From NCBI GenBank assembly GCA_934754355.1, contig CAKVID010000001.1:62001-126000 (forward strand): DNA of 64,000 nucleotides. Reading direction: 5' to 3'. Numbering within the stretch: position 1 is the stretch's first letter; each line of letters begins with the position of its first letter. The translations under genes and the position numbers were made by a program. Below are positions 8,074 to 17,332 of the stretch, piece by piece. The notes below the pieces were generated by a model. That model searched no databases, was not told where the DNA came from, and saw nothing but the letters and a program-made list of their open reading frames with translations. This DNA comes from an uncultured Clostridia bacterium. Lineage in GTDB: Bacteria; Bacillota; Clostridia; Christensenellales; UBA1242.

Positions 8074-9510
8074 ATGACAGATAGAGAAATAATAAAAAAA
8101 TTGAAGGACATTGAAAGGGAAGAAACAAGGAGGAAAAGTGATTGTAAACTTGATTATTACAATACCGGAGAAATAAAACATCAAAAACAAATATTATTTC
8201 ACAAAAATAATTGCAAGAATAGATGGGTATTTGGAGGAAATAGAAGTGGCAAAACTGAGTGTGGTGCTGTTGAAACTGTATGGCTAGCAAGAGGAATTCA
8301 CCCTTACAAAGAAAACAAAGTCAGAGATGGTTGGGTGGTGTCTCTTAGTCAGCAAGTTCAAAGAGATGTAGCACAGAATAAAATACTAAGTTATCTAAAG
8401 AAAGAATGGATAGAAGATATTGTAATGATATCCGGCAAGAAGGGAAGTGCCATTCAAGGCGTGATAGATACTATTTATGTGAAAAATATTTTTGGAAGTA
8501 TAAGTAAGATAGGGTTCAAAAGTTGCGACCAAGGAAGAGAAAAATTTCAAGGCACATCTCTTGATTATGTTTGGTTTGATGAAGAACCGCCGGAAGATAT
8601 TTATATAGAATGTAAGATGAGAGTAATAGATAGATGTGGAATGATTTTTGGTACAATGACACCTCTTAAGGGCTTGACATGGGTTTATAATACAATTTAT
8701 CTAAATGATAGAAATGATAGTGAAGTATGGTATGAGCATATGCAATGGGAGGATAATCCGTATTTATCTAGAGAAGAGATAGATAAACTCACATCTAGTC
8801 TTTCTAGTGATGAATTAGAGAGTAGAAAATATGGTAATTTTACCAGTGGAACGGGATTGGTTTACAATGAGTTTGATGAAAATTTGAATGTGATAGACCC
8901 GTTTGATGTTCCAACAAGTTGGTATGACAAGATATCTATTGACCCCGGTTTGCATAACCCTTTGAGTTGTCATTGGTATGCGTGTGATTATGATGGAAAT
9001 GTATATGTAATTGCAGAACATTATGACAAACAGAAAACGGTAAATTATCATGCTGAGAAAATCAAAGAGATAAGTAATAGACTTCAGTGGCCAACTAAAA
9101 ATGGTCGTATTGAAGCCATAATAGATAGTGCGGCAAATCAAAGAACATTGGCTAGTGAGAAGAGTGTAAGTGAATTATTCTATGATAACGGAATACTAGT
9201 TAATCCTTATGTTAACAAAGATTTGTTTTCTGGAATTAATAGAGTTAAGGCGTATTTGAGAAATTCTAATGGTGAGAGAAAATTATTTATATTCAAAACT
9301 TGTGTAAATATGATAAGAGAAATTAAGGGGTATTTCTGGTCTGATGCAGATGTTCCAGTGAAGAAAGATGACCATGCACTTGATGAATTGAGATATTACA
9401 TAATGAGTAAGCCAGAAAATAAAATAAGTGCAAGCAAGACAAAGTCTCCTCTTCAACAAAATAAAGATAGGCTAATACGACAAAACAAAATAAATAATTA
9501 TTGGAACTAA
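8074..9510 (+). CDS. Phage terminase large subunit (TerL)
   Basis: A 478-residue protein with an N-terminal packaging ATPase: Walker A-type RWVFGGNRSGKTECGAVE (about 50-66), Walker B/catalytic VWFDEEPPEDIY (about 167-178), and coupling-type motif GTMTPLKGLTWVY. The C-terminal nuclease domain has an RNase H-like fold, with ISIDPGLHNPLSCHWY (about 288) as first acidic strand, AIIDSAANQRT (about 349) and DDHALDELRYYI (about 433) as the terminal acidic motif. All key acidic residues look intact, so it could package DNA. The frame has a TGA at 8065, so ATG 8074 is the first usable start; no SD lies at normal distance, though a strong unused one lies at 8030-8039. Confidence 0.93.
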   Translation: MTDREIIKKLKDIEREETRRKSDCKLDYYNTGEIKHQKQILFHKNNCKNRWVFGGNRSGKTECGAVETVWLARGIHPYKENKVRDGWVVSLSQQVQRDVAQNKILSYLKKEWIEDIVMISGKKGSAIQGVIDTIYVKNIFGSISKIGFKSCDQGREKFQGTSLDYVWFDEEPPEDIYIECKMRVIDRCGMIFGTMTPLKGLTWVYNTIYLNDRNDSEVWYEHMQWEDNPYLSREEIDKLTSSLSSDELESRKYGNFTSGTGLVYNEFDENLNVIDPFDVPTSWYDKISIDPGLHNPLSCHWYACDYDGNVYVIAEHYDKQKTVNYHAEKIKEISNRLQWPTKNGRIEAIIDSAANQRTLASEKSVSELFYDNGILVNPYVNKDLFSGINRVKAYLRNSNGERKLFIFKTCVNMIREIKGYFWSDADVPVKKDDHALDELRYYIMSKPENKISASKTKSPLQQNKDRLIRQNKINNYWN

Positions 9511-9522
9511 TAAGGATAAGCG

Positions 9523-9798
9523 ATGGAAAAATCTAAAAATAAAAAAATTAAAGATGCACTAATTAGCAAAGCACTAGGCTATACAACTCAAGAAGTTACA
9601 GAAGAATATGGCTTTACGGGAGATGATTTTGTCTTGCAAAAAAGGAAAACAAGCACTAAATCATATCCCCCAGATTTAACGGCATTACAAATGTTACTAG
9701 TCAAAGAAGATGGCGGAGATGAACTGGAAAAATTAACTGACGAAGAATTACAAAAAGAAAAAATTAGATTATTAAATATTTTAAAGGAGAAGAAATGA
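9523..9798 (+). CDS. Small phage protein, possible small terminase-like accessory
   Basis: A 91-residue protein with SD aaggat before ATG. The N-terminal part, KIKDALISKALGYTTQEVTEE, and the later SYPPDLTALQMLL resemble a recurrent small protein of Clostridia phages found next to TerL and described only as hypothetical. The C-terminal third is a charged helix. Position beside TerL and the ALGYT-x-EV ... PPD-TA pattern suggest a packaging accessory or a small terminase-like role, but I see no certain DNA-binding motif. It overlaps the next gene by four bases. Confidence 0.55.
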   Translation: MEKSKNKKIKDALISKALGYTTQEVTEEYGFTGDDFVLQKRKTSTKSYPPDLTALQMLLVKEDGGDELEKLTDEELQKEKIRLLNILKEKK

Positions 9799-10028
9799 TT
9801 TTAAAAGATACTAATAGGCGTGTAAAATGTGATATGCCAAACTGTAAAAATATTGCAGATACAAAAATTGAAAAAGAAGGCTTCTTTAGGGCTGCTGGAC
9901 TACATGTTTGCAAATCATGTATGAAAGAATTGTATGAATGTTTGGCAACAAAAATTGTGCCTAAAAGTCCTGAAAATATGCTAAACAAGAAAGTAAAACT
10001 ATCTAAGGAGAAAAATTTTGAGAAATAA
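9795..10028 (+). CDS. Small zinc-ribbon-like phage protein
   Basis: A 77-residue protein starting four bases before the end of its neighbour, with SD aaaggag. Two Cys pairs, CDMPNCKN (about 12-17) and CKSCMKEL (about 38-41), probably bind one zinc ion. The N-terminal RRVKCDMPNCKNIADTKIEK and HVCKSCMKELYE form suits a small single-zinc knuckle protein. Function is unknown; it is translationally coupled to the portal gene, which it overlaps by 11 bases. Confidence 0.55.
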   Translation: MILKDTNRRVKCDMPNCKNIADTKIEKEGFFRAAGLHVCKSCMKELYECLATKIVPKSPENMLNKKVKLSKEKNFEK

Positions 10029-11907
10029 AAAAATTGAAAAAGAAGAATTTGAAAATCAAATTGTAGAAGAAGTATTGAAAGATTTTGAGGAGAGACAATT
10101 TGAACGAAAAAGTTTTGAGAGTACATGGCAATTAAATATAAATTTTTTCTTAGGAAATCAATACTGCTATGTGTCTCCAGCGGGAGATATTATTGAGAAT
10201 GGCAAACAATATTTCTGGCAAGAGAAAGAAGTATATAATCACATTGCAAATATTATAGAATTGAGGCAATCAAAATTATCTAGAGTAAGACCAACTTTAA
10301 CAGTAATTCCTTTCTCAGATGATGAAAGAGATATTGCCTGTGCCAAAACTAGCAAAAAGATATTGAAAGCAGTTAGTCACAATCTAAACATTAGTAAGAT
10401 ACTTAGCAAGGGTACTATGTGGAGTGAAATTTGTGGCACTGCTTTTTATAAAGTTGATTGGAATAATAATTTGGGCAAAGTTGTAGGATTAAATCCTGCT
10501 GGTGGTGCTATCAAAGAAGGAGATGTAGAAGTATCTGTTGTAAGTCCATTTGAAATTTATCCAGATAGTTCTACCTATAATTCCATTGAAGATTGTATGT
10601 CAATAATATACGCAAGGTCTTTCCACAAAGATACTGTTAAGAATATTTGGGGAGTAGATGTTGAAGGCAAAAATTTAGATGTTTATTCTCTAGATGGATT
10701 ATCTATTAGTGGAGGATTGGGATACACTTCTATCTCTAATTCTATGGCAAAGAAAGTGAAGAAAGACCAAGTAGTCGTTCTTGAAAAATATGAGAAGCCA
10801 ACTATTGAATATCCTAATGGAAGACTAATTGTAGTTGCTGGAAATAAATTGGTATACAATGGTGAATTGCCATATATAAATAAAGCCGAAAACAAAAGAG
10901 GATTTCCGTTCATTAGACAAGTAAGCATTCCTACACCAAATTGCTTCTGGGGTATGAGTGTAATAGAAAGATGTATTCCAATTCAAAGAGCATTCAATGC
11001 AGTAAAAAATAGAAAGCATGAATTTATGAATAGATTAACGATGGGTATTTTGGCGGTTGAAGATGGCTCTGTTGATGTTGAAAATTTGGAAGAAGAGGGT
11101 TTGTCTCCGGGTAAAGTTTTAATTTATAGACAAGGTGCGAATGGTCCTAAAATGTTATGTAGTGATAATTTGCCAATAGATTTCAAGAATGAAGAAGAGG
11201 CTTTGCTTAATGAATTTAAGACTGTTTCTGGTGTTAACGATTTCCTAAATCAGTCAAATTTGAGTTATGGGAATATAAGTGGTGTGGCATTACAACTTAT
11301 GATTGAACAAGATGATGTGAAATTAAGTACTAGTTCGGAAGAAATTAGATATTCTGCTCAAGAGATTGCTAAGCAAATTTTGAGACTTTATAAACAATAT
11401 GCTAAACTTCAGCACACTTCCAAGATTATTGGAGACAATGGAACAATAGAATTATTCTATTGGAGTTCTAGTGATATAAATAGTGAAGAAGTTATATTTG
11501 AAACAGAAAACGAAATAAATGAAACATTGGCACAAAAGCGTTCGATGATTTTTGAATTATTAAATTCTGGCTTGCTTGCTGATGAAAATGGCAAAATTAC
11601 TAATACGATGAGAGGAAAATTGTTAGAACAATTAGGATTTGGTATCTGGGAAGCAACTCAAGATATTAAGGCTTTGCAAACTAAAAATGCAAGTAAAGAA
11701 AATTTGCAACTTTTGATGTCTGGGAAAATTGAAGACCCAAGAGATATTGATGATAACGAAGTCCATATTCAAGAACATATTTCTTTCATACTTGGAAATG
11801 AATTTGAGAAATCTAAATTTAAAAATCCAGATGTAGAAAGATTAATGTTGGAACATATAAGAAAACACAAAAATTTAATTAAAAATGAAAATGAAGATAA
11901 GGAGTAA
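10018..11907 (+). CDS. Phage portal protein
   Basis: A 629-residue protein, the usual length for podovirus-type portals, that would form the dodecameric DNA entry ring at one head vertex. Supporting signs are the position between TerL and scaffold/capsid and the family-like stretches NHIANIIELRQSKLSRVRPTL (split: HIANIIELRQSKLSRVR), GTMWSEICGTAFYKVDWNN, PFEIYPDSSTYNSIEDC and MSVIERCIPIQRAFNAVKNR. The C-terminal half is helical and acidic. The start is TTG (10018) with SD aaggag at 10005-10010; no nearer ATG exists. It ends six bases before the scaffold gene. Confidence 0.9.
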   Translation: MRNKKIEKEEFENQIVEEVLKDFEERQFERKSFESTWQLNINFFLGNQYCYVSPAGDIIENGKQYFWQEKEVYNHIANIIELRQSKLSRVRPTLTVIPFSDDERDIACAKTSKKILKAVSHNLNISKILSKGTMWSEICGTAFYKVDWNNNLGKVVGLNPAGGAIKEGDVEVSVVSPFEIYPDSSTYNSIEDCMSIIYARSFHKDTVKNIWGVDVEGKNLDVYSLDGLSISGGLGYTSISNSMAKKVKKDQVVVLEKYEKPTIEYPNGRLIVVAGNKLVYNGELPYINKAENKRGFPFIRQVSIPTPNCFWGMSVIERCIPIQRAFNAVKNRKHEFMNRLTMGILAVEDGSVDVENLEEEGLSPGKVLIYRQGANGPKMLCSDNLPIDFKNEEEALLNEFKTVSGVNDFLNQSNLSYGNISGVALQLMIEQDDVKLSTSSEEIRYSAQEIAKQILRLYKQYAKLQHTSKIIGDNGTIELFYWSSSDINSEEVIFETENEINETLAQKRSMIFELLNSGLLADENGKITNTMRGKLLEQLGFGIWEATQDIKALQTKNASKENLQLLMSGKIEDPRDIDDNEVHIQEHISFILGNEFEKSKFKNPDVERLMLEHIRKHKNLIKNENEDKE

Positions 11908-11913
11908 TTATTT

Positions 11914-12570
11914 ATGTTAGAAAATGAAATTATAAACGGAGAACAACCAAATGATCAAGTAGTTCACGCTATGGAGATGGGAAAGGAAGGAACAAACGAT
12001 CAAGAAGGCTCTCCACTAGGCAAATTTAAAGATACACAAAAATTATTGGGTGCTTATAACGAGTTGCAAAGTGAATTTACTCGCAAGTGCCAAAAATTGA
12101 GTGAAGTCCAAAAACAATTGGAAGAACAAAATCAATCTCAAAATGGTACCGCAGAGATTGAAAATAATTCAAAAGAAAAAGAATTTGCTTGGAGCAATAA
12201 ACTTGAAAATTTTCTGCAGATGCATAAAAATGCAAGTGGTTTAGTAGAAGATATAACCAATGAAATAATTAATGATAATGATTTGAAGGATAGTGAAGAT
12301 GCACTAGAAAAAGCATATATGAGGGTGATGGAAAAAAATTACGAGCCACAAGAAAATCTAGCAAAGAATGAAGAGTTTTTGAATAAATACATTTATTCTA
12401 ATGAAGAAATTAAAGACAAAATAATTAAAGATTATGTATCCTCTCTACAGGATATAAAAAGTCCTATTCAAGTGACTTCAATGGGTCAAATAGGAAGTAT
12501 AGCATCTACGCCTAAATTTGAAAATTTGACTGATGCTAATAAATATGTAGAAAATATGTTTAAATATTAG
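11914..12570 (+). CDS. Phage capsid scaffolding protein (probable)
   Basis: A 218-residue, highly charged, helix-rich protein with a coiled coil at about 40-75 (LGAYNELQSEFTRKCQKL then EVQKQLEEQN). Position between portal and major capsid, size, lack of Cys clusters and lack of a protease motif fit an internal scaffold released during maturation, as in T7/P22-like phages. The short C-terminal FENLTDANKYVENMFKY is the likely capsid-binding end. SD aaggag lies nine bases upstream of ATG. The call rests on position and composition rather than a signature. Confidence 0.65.
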   Translation: MLENEIINGEQPNDQVVHAMEMGKEGTNDQEGSPLGKFKDTQKLLGAYNELQSEFTRKCQKLSEVQKQLEEQNQSQNGTAEIENNSKEKEFAWSNKLENFLQMHKNASGLVEDITNEIINDNDLKDSEDALEKAYMRVMEKNYEPQENLAKNEEFLNKYIYSNEEIKDKIIKDYVSSLQDIKSPIQVTSMGQIGSIASTPKFENLTDANKYVENMFKY

Positions 12571-12578
12571 GAGAAAAT

Positions 12579-13751
12579 ATGATTACATTACTAACTGCCG
12601 AGAAGGCGTTAAAAACAGTTTATTTAGGAGTGATTGGCAACCAATTAAATTATGGTGCTAACCCACTTTTGGCAAGAATTAAACAAACAACTAACAATGT
12701 GTACGGAAATGAAATAATAAAAGGAACATCATATGGTATGTCTGGTGGTGTTTCTGCTGGTAGTGAAGATGGACTATTACCAAAAGCAGTAAATAAAAGA
12801 TATGCACAATTCAAAGCAACTCTAAAAAATTTGTATGGTACTTTGGAAATTACAGACAAGGCAATAAGATGTTCTCAAAATAGTGCTGGTGCTTTTGTAA
12901 ATTTATTAAGTGATGAAATGGATAACTTAATTAAGTCTAGTTCATTCAATCTTGGAAGAATGCTATATGGTGATGGTACTGGTATTCTAGGTAAAATTAC
13001 TACAGCAACAGAGGCTGGCGATAGAGATCTTTTGGTAGATGATCTTAAGTTCTTTGCAATCAATCAGGCATGTAAATTATTGAATTCTACAAATACAGCA
13101 TATCATGCTACTTACAAAGATGTTATCAGGATTATTGATATTGATAGAGCAACTAAAACTCTTTCTACTGATTATGGCTGTCTTGCTGATTTGAAGGATT
13201 TAAAACTTGCATCACTTGGATTTAAACAAGAATTGACTGGTCTTGGTGCAATATTTGGTTCAAGCAATACTCTTTATGGGGTGACTAAACAATATAATTC
13301 TTGGATTCAGCCTTACAAAAAAGATTCAGTAGGAAATATTACTGAGTCTGCAATCCAAACTGCTATTGATGAAGTTAACGAAACAAGTGGTTGTGATATA
13401 GACTTCATTGCTTGTTCTGCTACAGTAAGAAGACATTATCAAGATGCTATGAGTACTTACAAAAGGAATATTGATGTAATGGATTTACAAGGCGGATTTA
13501 AGGCTCTATCTTATAATGGTATTCCAGTTGTGAAAGATAGATTTATTGATAGTGATACTATGTACCTATTAAATACTAAAGAATTTGAATTGTGTCAATT
13601 AGGTGATTGGGAATGGTTAGAAGGTAATGATGGAAGAATTATCAAACAAAAAGAAGGATATCCAATTTATACTGCTACTCTAGTTAAGTATGCAGAATTG
13701 CTATGCAATAGACCTAATAGTCAGGCAAAACTTTCAGGTATTACTGGTTAA
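12579..13751 (+). CDS. Phage major capsid protein
   Basis: A 390-residue protein with SD aggag. It lies after the scaffold gene and matches HK97-fold capsid proteins of podoviruses in overall pattern: an N-terminal arm, the loop GTSYGMSGGVSAGSEDGLLP, KNLYGTLEITDKAIRCSQ (spine region), FNLGRMLYGDGTG, then a C-terminal half with EVNETSGCDIDFIACSATV-like strands (DFIACSATVRRHYQDAM) and GIPVVKDRFIDSDTMYLLNT. No delta domain or protease is present, which suits scaffold-directed assembly. A strong hairpin follows and probably sets the capsid:downstream expression ratio. Confidence 0.85.
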   Translation: MITLLTAEKALKTVYLGVIGNQLNYGANPLLARIKQTTNNVYGNEIIKGTSYGMSGGVSAGSEDGLLPKAVNKRYAQFKATLKNLYGTLEITDKAIRCSQNSAGAFVNLLSDEMDNLIKSSSFNLGRMLYGDGTGILGKITTATEAGDRDLLVDDLKFFAINQACKLLNSTNTAYHATYKDVIRIIDIDRATKTLSTDYGCLADLKDLKLASLGFKQELTGLGAIFGSSNTLYGVTKQYNSWIQPYKKDSVGNITESAIQTAIDEVNETSGCDIDFIACSATVRRHYQDAMSTYKRNIDVMDLQGGFKALSYNGIPVVKDRFIDSDTMYLLNTKEFELCQLGDWEWLEGNDGRIIKQKEGYPIYTATLVKYAELLCNRPNSQAKLSGITG

Positions 13752-13759
13752 TTTTAAAT

Positions 13760-13789
13760 TGCTGGGCTTTTTGCCCAGCAAAATTTTTT
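13760..13789 (+). terminator. Hairpin terminator/attenuator after the capsid gene
   Basis: Perfect 8-bp G+C-rich stem (tgctgggc / gcccagca) followed by T-rich sequence. It is the strongest hairpin inside the cassette and probably lets only part of transcription continue into the tail genes. Confidence 0.8.
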
Positions 13790-13793
13790 AAGT

Positions 13794-14183
13794 ATGGAAA
13801 TGATTATGAAAATAGAAATTGAGAGTGATGTATTTGATATTATCAAGAGAATAAAAGATATAGATAAGAATTATTACATAATGTATAATTTAGATAATTG
13901 TAAGTATGAATTACACTATAAAGGTTTACCCAATACATATTGTTTTACTTGTCCATTTGATAATTTAGATAAAAGATTTATTGATTTAATTTATAAGACA
14001 AATATTCAATATATTGACAATATCATAGATGATATTGACAATAACAATGTAAAATTGGAACAAGAATACAACAATAAAGTCAATTCCCAAACGAATTATC
14101 AATTGCGAGAAATATATAATTTTTCTAATAATTCTTCAAAAAATCTTGATGATGTTAAAGCATTCACAAGTGTGTGGAGGTAA
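13794..14183 (+). CDS. Hypothetical phage protein after capsid gene
   Basis: A 129-residue protein of unknown function, very rich in Asp, Asn, Ile and Tyr. There is no signal peptide or membrane helix. A helical acidic segment (about 75-95, YIDNIIDDIDNNNVKLEQEY) is the only clear structure. The true start is uncertain: ATG 13794 lacks an SD because the capsid terminator is just upstream, while ATG 13806 has a weak ggaa. Its stop (TAA 14181-14183) lies two bases before the next start. Position suits a head-decoration or connector accessory. Confidence 0.5.
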   Translation: MEMIMKIEIESDVFDIIKRIKDIDKNYYIMYNLDNCKYELHYKGLPNTYCFTCPFDNLDKRFIDLIYKTNIQYIDNIIDDIDNNNVKLEQEYNNKVNSQTNYQLREIYNFSNNSSKNLDDVKAFTSVWR

Positions 14184-14185
14184 AT

Positions 14186-14749
14186 ATGTTGGTAAAAGAT
14201 ATAATTAAAAAGAGTGCAAAAATATTAGAATTTAATGATGTGATTGATTATTATTCTACAAATCCTGAGACCATTCCAGATGAGGTATCTGAGAAGATTA
14301 ATAAACTTCTTCTTGCAATTAATTTGGTTAATAATACAATTGCATCTTTGTACTTTGAAATAGTAGGTAGCAAGGTAATTGATTGTAAAGACGGGCTAAT
14401 TTCTTACTCTAGTATTACAACAAATGAAATTGTAGAAATTAAAAATATTTATGAAAATAATGGTCTTCCTATAAAGTACAAAGTTCTTTCTGATGGTGTT
14501 CATGTGGCATCTGGTTTGTATAAAATTGTGTACTCATATCTGCCCCCAGAAGTTGACGAAGATGATAATATTAATTATTACACCAAAGTAAATTCTACAT
14601 TATTTTCTTATGGTGTGGTGGCTGAATATTTATTTTTGATTGGAAATATTAATGAAGCGTATGTTTGGGATAATAAATTTAAAGATGAGATATTGTCTCT
14701 TATAAAAACAAAGAAGAATATTAATATGCCTATAGGTAGGTGGTACTAA
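14186..14749 (+). CDS. Phage head-tail adaptor (gp4/gp11-type, probable)
   Basis: A 187-residue protein starting at ATG 14186, six bases after SD ggagg; the more upstream GTG at 14174 lies before the SD. The helix-rich N-terminal half (MLVKDIIKKSAKILEFNDVI) and later IYENNGLPIKYKVLSDGVHV, GLYKIVYSYLPPEVDEDDNI and WDNKFKDEILSLIKTKKN pattern resemble podovirus adaptor proteins, which dock below the portal. Position between capsid and the propeller protein supports this. The stop overlaps the next start (TAATGA-type). Confidence 0.6.
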   Translation: MLVKDIIKKSAKILEFNDVIDYYSTNPETIPDEVSEKINKLLLAINLVNNTIASLYFEIVGSKVIDCKDGLISYSSITTNEIVEIKNIYENNGLPIKYKVLSDGVHVASGLYKIVYSYLPPEVDEDDNINYYTKVNSTLFSYGVVAEYLFLIGNINEAYVWDNKFKDEILSLIKTKKNINMPIGRWY

Positions 14750-16254
14750 TGAATGATAAACTAAACTCAAAAAAAGTACATATGACATATAAGGAATATT
14801 GTCCTATTTCTTTCGATAAGGCTATTGATATTGATAAAGATGTAAATGATTTTGGGGCTTGCAAACTAACTTATAATTTTGATTATGATACAGGAAGTTT
14901 GATTGATAGTTTTGGTATTGAAGATTTGAAAACGAAAACAAAAAATGGTAGTGATCTTAGAGGCTGTTTATTTCCCAATGATATTTATAAGTATATTTAT
15001 CATAAGTTTGTTTTGAAAGAAGGACCAAGAGAGTATTGGTCTTTGCTTATTATGGTTAATAATAGTAATGAACTTTATTATTATGTCTTAAATAGAGATG
15101 ATGCAACAGTAAAAAAAATAAATGGAATAACTATTCAAAATTTTGTTACTTCTCTAGATGTTGTTCCTATTAATAATGATAATTATCTAATGTGGCATTG
15201 TCGAGAACAAACTGATTTTTATTTGTGGGAACCTATGGCTTCAACAACTGGAACAGTGCAAAATAGAGACTTTGCATATGCTAGTATATGTGTGTATAAT
15301 AATAGAACTTTTGCCTCAACAACAATTCCGGATACAAATAATATACTTTATAGTGAAGAGTATGGTTCATTGAATTATTTTAATAACAATAAAAAAGTTG
15401 GTTGTATTAAATTAGATGATTTATTGGGTTCGCCACTTAGAGTAATGGTGTTCCAAGATAAATTATATGTTATTAGAGAGTGGGGAATTAATAGAATAAC
15501 TCAGAGTAGAGACAAAGTTACTTATGAACATGAAATTGTTGAAACTCTTAATGCTAATATATTTCATAATACTATCCAAGATTGCGGGGATCGTATTTTA
15601 TTTTGGACTGGCTCTGGATTATATCAATTCGATGGTAATAAGTGTAAAAAGATAAAATTGGGCATTGAAGATAAAGTCGATTTCACTGGTCGAAGCAATA
15701 TTAGATCGGGTTATGTTAATGACAATTATTATGTGGCAGTCTATATGAACTTTACAGATGGAGAAGTGGCCTTTGGTTCTCAATCGGCAACTAAACCAAA
15801 TGTAATTATTATATACAATATTGTTACAGGAAAGATGACTCTCGTAAGAGGATTAACTGTTATGAATTTTGTGCCAATTATTGATAGTTTTAATTCATTG
15901 ATGGCTATTTTGTATTTGGATAAGTCTGGACCGCCTAGATTAGGTATGGTTAATACTAGTGGTAATATTAAAGATCAGAAACTCAAGAAAAAATGGATAA
16001 GTAAAATGCATGATTTTGGAGATAGTCAGAATTATAAATTTATAAAAGAAATGAAATTTATGTGTAAATCAGATATTACACTTATGCTTTATTTTGATGA
16101 TAAAATAAGGACAATAAAAATAACTGGAAAGAGTACTATGCAAACTGTAAAAATTAACCAAAAAGCGAAACTATTTGGTTTTGGTTTTGAAAGTTTATCT
16201 GGTGGAAATTATATTTCTGATATAAAATTTGTGGTAGGTAAATATGGTAATTGA
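14749..16254 (+). CDS. Phage tail nozzle/DNA-stabilisation-type beta-propeller protein
   Basis: A 501-residue protein starting at ATG 14749 that overlaps the preceding stop. Repeated blade-like strands are visible: DDATVKKINGITIQNF, DNYLMWHCREQTDFYLWEP, IYSEE/NNILYSEEYGSLNYF, FQDKLYVIREWGINRIT, GDRILFWTGSGLYQFDG and DNYYVAVYMNF. Length, blade pattern and position after the adaptor match the P22 gp10/T7 gp12 class of short-tail nozzle proteins that plug the portal after packaging. No cell-wall hydrolase or receptor-binding domain is visible. It overlaps the following gene by 11 bases, so translation is coupled. Confidence 0.6.
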   Translation: MNDKLNSKKVHMTYKEYCPISFDKAIDIDKDVNDFGACKLTYNFDYDTGSLIDSFGIEDLKTKTKNGSDLRGCLFPNDIYKYIYHKFVLKEGPREYWSLLIMVNNSNELYYYVLNRDDATVKKINGITIQNFVTSLDVVPINNDNYLMWHCREQTDFYLWEPMASTTGTVQNRDFAYASICVYNNRTFASTTIPDTNNILYSEEYGSLNYFNNNKKVGCIKLDDLLGSPLRVMVFQDKLYVIREWGINRITQSRDKVTYEHEIVETLNANIFHNTIQDCGDRILFWTGSGLYQFDGNKCKKIKLGIEDKVDFTGRSNIRSGYVNDNYYVAVYMNFTDGEVAFGSQSATKPNVIIIYNIVTGKMTLVRGLTVMNFVPIIDSFNSLMAILYLDKSGPPRLGMVNTSGNIKDQKLKKKWISKMHDFGDSQNYKFIKEMKFMCKSDITLMLYFDDKIRTIKITGKSTMQTVKINQKAKLFGFGFESLSGGNYISDIKFVVGKYGN

Positions 16255-17332
16255 TGAATTTACACTGCTACTAGATAAATATAGAATTCTAGATAATAGT
16301 TCTAATATGGTTGCTCAATTGAGCTTTGATAAATTATTAGCAGATAAAAAAATTGAACTTAAAGGTTGTGGTTATATTAAGTTTGGTTATATTTATGTGT
16401 CGGTTACTAATCCGACAGATTTGTGTATTTACTATAAAGATATTTTGCTTATTAAATTAAACTCTTCAAAAGATACAATTATTCCATGTGCTTTTGAAGA
16501 AAGTAGTTATCTAGAAATTAAGGGCACTTCTGATGAATTGAAAATATTTATTTATGGGGCGGAAGTAATAAATAGAAGTAAAATGTATTTAATTCCAGTT
16601 AAAAATTATATAGTTAAAGATAGGGGAAAGAAAAGTATTCTTTCCTATACTTCAAAAGATGATATTCTAAATAATTCGCTATCAGAGGTTAGAAGTATTG
16701 AAAATTGTTGGGATATTCAAACTTTCCAATACTCTGGTAATACACAAGTTATGTATTTGGCAAGTATAAATAATAATTTATACTTATACAATGATACGAA
16801 TAGTTATGCAACTAGTATTTGGATTGCAGAAGGTGTGACCGATGCTAAACTTGTAATCAATAATAATAGTAATATTTGGTATGCTGTATACATAAAAGAT
16901 GATAAATTAAATTACAAGGTAATTTCATCGGATTTGTCTGGTGTAGGCGAAGAGCAAACAATTAGCCTTAAGGAAGATTATATTCCAAAGTCATTAAGTT
17001 TTACCCAACAAAACAATATTGTAAGTTCGGGGTATTTGGGAGTTAATTTTTATAATGGTAGTATGCAAGTATATGCAACATATAATGGATTTCGCCCTAG
17101 AATATCTAAAACAGCCGAGTGTTCCAAATTGATTATTGATGGTCTTAAATTAGAGGTTGTAATAGTTAGAGATTATGGAATTAGCATAACTAAATACATA
17201 TATGATGGTGATTTGGTAGAAGATGGAGATACTATAGATATATATAATGTCAACGATATAATAAAAATAGGTAATGCATATCTGGTTTGTAATAATGGTG
17301 TATTTTCAGAGGTAAGCATTGATACAAATTGA
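16244..17332 (+). CDS. Phage structural protein, possible second propeller/tail protein
   Basis: A 362-residue beta-rich protein of unknown function starting inside the previous gene. The N-terminal ~120 residues (LKGCGYIKFGYIYVSV, YLEIKGTSDELKIFIYG) look like a jelly-roll-type module; the rest shows propeller-like strands (NTQVMYLASINNNLYLYND, NIWYAVYIKDDKLNYKVI, GISITKYIYDGDLVEDGD). It could extend the nozzle or act as the tail tip. The last bases overlap the next gene if that starts at TTG 17319. Confidence 0.5.
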   Translation: MVIDEFTLLLDKYRILDNSSNMVAQLSFDKLLADKKIELKGCGYIKFGYIYVSVTNPTDLCIYYKDILLIKLNSSKDTIIPCAFEESSYLEIKGTSDELKIFIYGAEVINRSKMYLIPVKNYIVKDRGKKSILSYTSKDDILNNSLSEVRSIENCWDIQTFQYSGNTQVMYLASINNNLYLYNDTNSYATSIWIAEGVTDAKLVINNNSNIWYAVYIKDDKLNYKVISSDLSGVGEEQTISLKEDYIPKSLSFTQQNNIVSSGYLGVNFYNGSMQVYATYNGFRPRISKTAECSKLIIDGLKLEVVIVRDYGISITKYIYDGDLVEDGDTIDIYNVNDIIKIGNAYLVCNNGVFSEVSIDTN

